From IMG/VR virus record IMGVR_UViG_3300023176_007840, positions 1 to 53,000 of that record: 53,000 nt of DNA; one strand, 5' to 3'. The stretch comes from a virus. The notes beneath the pieces are model-generated. The model searched no databases. It was given only the letters and a program-made list of their open reading frames with translations, and was not told the DNA's origin. The position numbers were made by a program, and so were the translations under genes. Below are positions 52,845-53,000 of this stretch, piece by piece (position 1 is the stretch's first letter; each line of letters begins with the position of its first letter).

Positions 52845-53000
52845 ATGATTTTAGGTTTAGATATAAGTACAAGTATAACAGGTGTAACGTTATTAGATTA
52901 TAATAATAACATTATTTTAAATAATTCTATAGATCTTCGTAAGTATAAGAATTTCTTTTTAAAGAGTGAAAAAGTTGCTGAGTATTTTAAAAATCTTTCT
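52845..53000 (+). CDS. RuvC/RNase H-fold protein, 5' part (cut by window end)
   Basis: The first 52 codons of a protein that runs out of the window. The start MILGLDISTSITGVTLLD matches the RuvC-type resolvase strand GxDxSTxxTGxxxLD with D6 as a metal-binding acid. Holliday-junction or RNase H-like nucleases of this type occur in many phages (packaging, recombination). It follows the 24-base gap and the promoter above. The rest cannot be seen. Confidence 0.75.
   Translation, partial: MILGLDISTSITGVTLLDYNNNIILNNSIDLRKYKNFFLKSEKVAEYFKNLS

Noticed and set aside
1-53000. tRNA, rRNA, CRISPR arrays, insertion sequences
   Set aside because: Looked for cloverleaf-like GC stems, regularly spaced repeats and transposase motifs; none found by eye.

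Overview
The window is part of the genome of a contractile-tailed (myovirus-type) bacteriophage that is distantly T4-like. Support comes from a T4 gp25-type and a gp6-type baseplate wedge protein side by side, a gp55-type late sigma factor, a PhoH-family ATPase, and dense, almost gapless packing of genes all on the plus strand, usually with 1-20 base overlaps. The sequence is AT-rich and the last ~30 kb codes for unusually large virion proteins. I cannot name the host. The style (PhoH, phage-borne sugar genes, gp55/gp25/gp6 logic) resembles marine T4-like phages, but that is inference.

Layout. (1) 1-4857: accessory and metabolic genes: a eukaryotic-type phosphomannomutase, a PIN-PhoH protein, small unknowns, a zincin-type metallopeptidase and a Cas4/RecB-like PD-(D/E)XK nuclease with an apparent Fe-S Cys set. 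(2) 4859-20269: a sugar island of about 20 genes. It holds at least five glycosyltransferase-like proteins, a GDP-mannose 4,6-dehydratase, a C-methyltransferase, an FkbM methyltransferase, a further SAM methyltransferase, two cupins, a very short DegT-like protein, a CMP-sugar synthetase-like protein, a HAD-nucleotidyltransferase fusion, a GDPD-like protein, an HpcH/HpaI aldolase, an SIS-HAD fusion and an HldE-C-like nucleotidyltransferase. Much of it (about 7.4-18.7 kb) is clearly more AT-rich than the flanks. (3) 20269-21540: a zinc-ribbon protein, a membrane-anchored small protein and the late sigma factor. (4) 21574-52820: a virion/baseplate/tail module with proteins of 505, 1801, 604, 473, 3062, 902 and 1062 residues, among others. 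(5) 52845-end: the start of a RuvC/RNase H-fold protein behind a strong sigma70-like promoter.

How it may work together. Phosphomannomutase, a sugar-1-phosphate nucleotidyltransferase and Gmd could supply GDP-mannose-derived deoxysugars. The SIS, HAD and HldE-C-like parts look like a phage version of the NDP-heptose route. C-methyl-, FkbM- and other methyltransferases plus cupin enzymes would decorate these sugars, and soluble glycosyltransferases would attach them. No Wzx/Wzy-like multi-pass membrane protein is visible in the window, so the acceptor may be cytosolic, such as virion proteins or DNA, rather than exported polysaccharide. That is inference.

The most unusual features are: the self-contained glycan island next to giant tail proteins; domain fusions (HAD+nucleotidyltransferase with an internal ribosome binding site, SIS+HAD, and a gp5-like N-terminus joined to a GC-richer transglycosylase-like module); several strong hairpins with T-runs inside coding regions; a recurring AACTATTTA element 26-28 bases before some start codons; a promoter placed to give a leaderless transcript; and low-complexity C-terminal tails, one with a 66-base-period tandem repeat open in two frames. 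No tRNA, rRNA, CRISPR array or insertion sequence was seen. No gene-free stretch reaches 300 bases; the longest is 88 bases (49581-49668).
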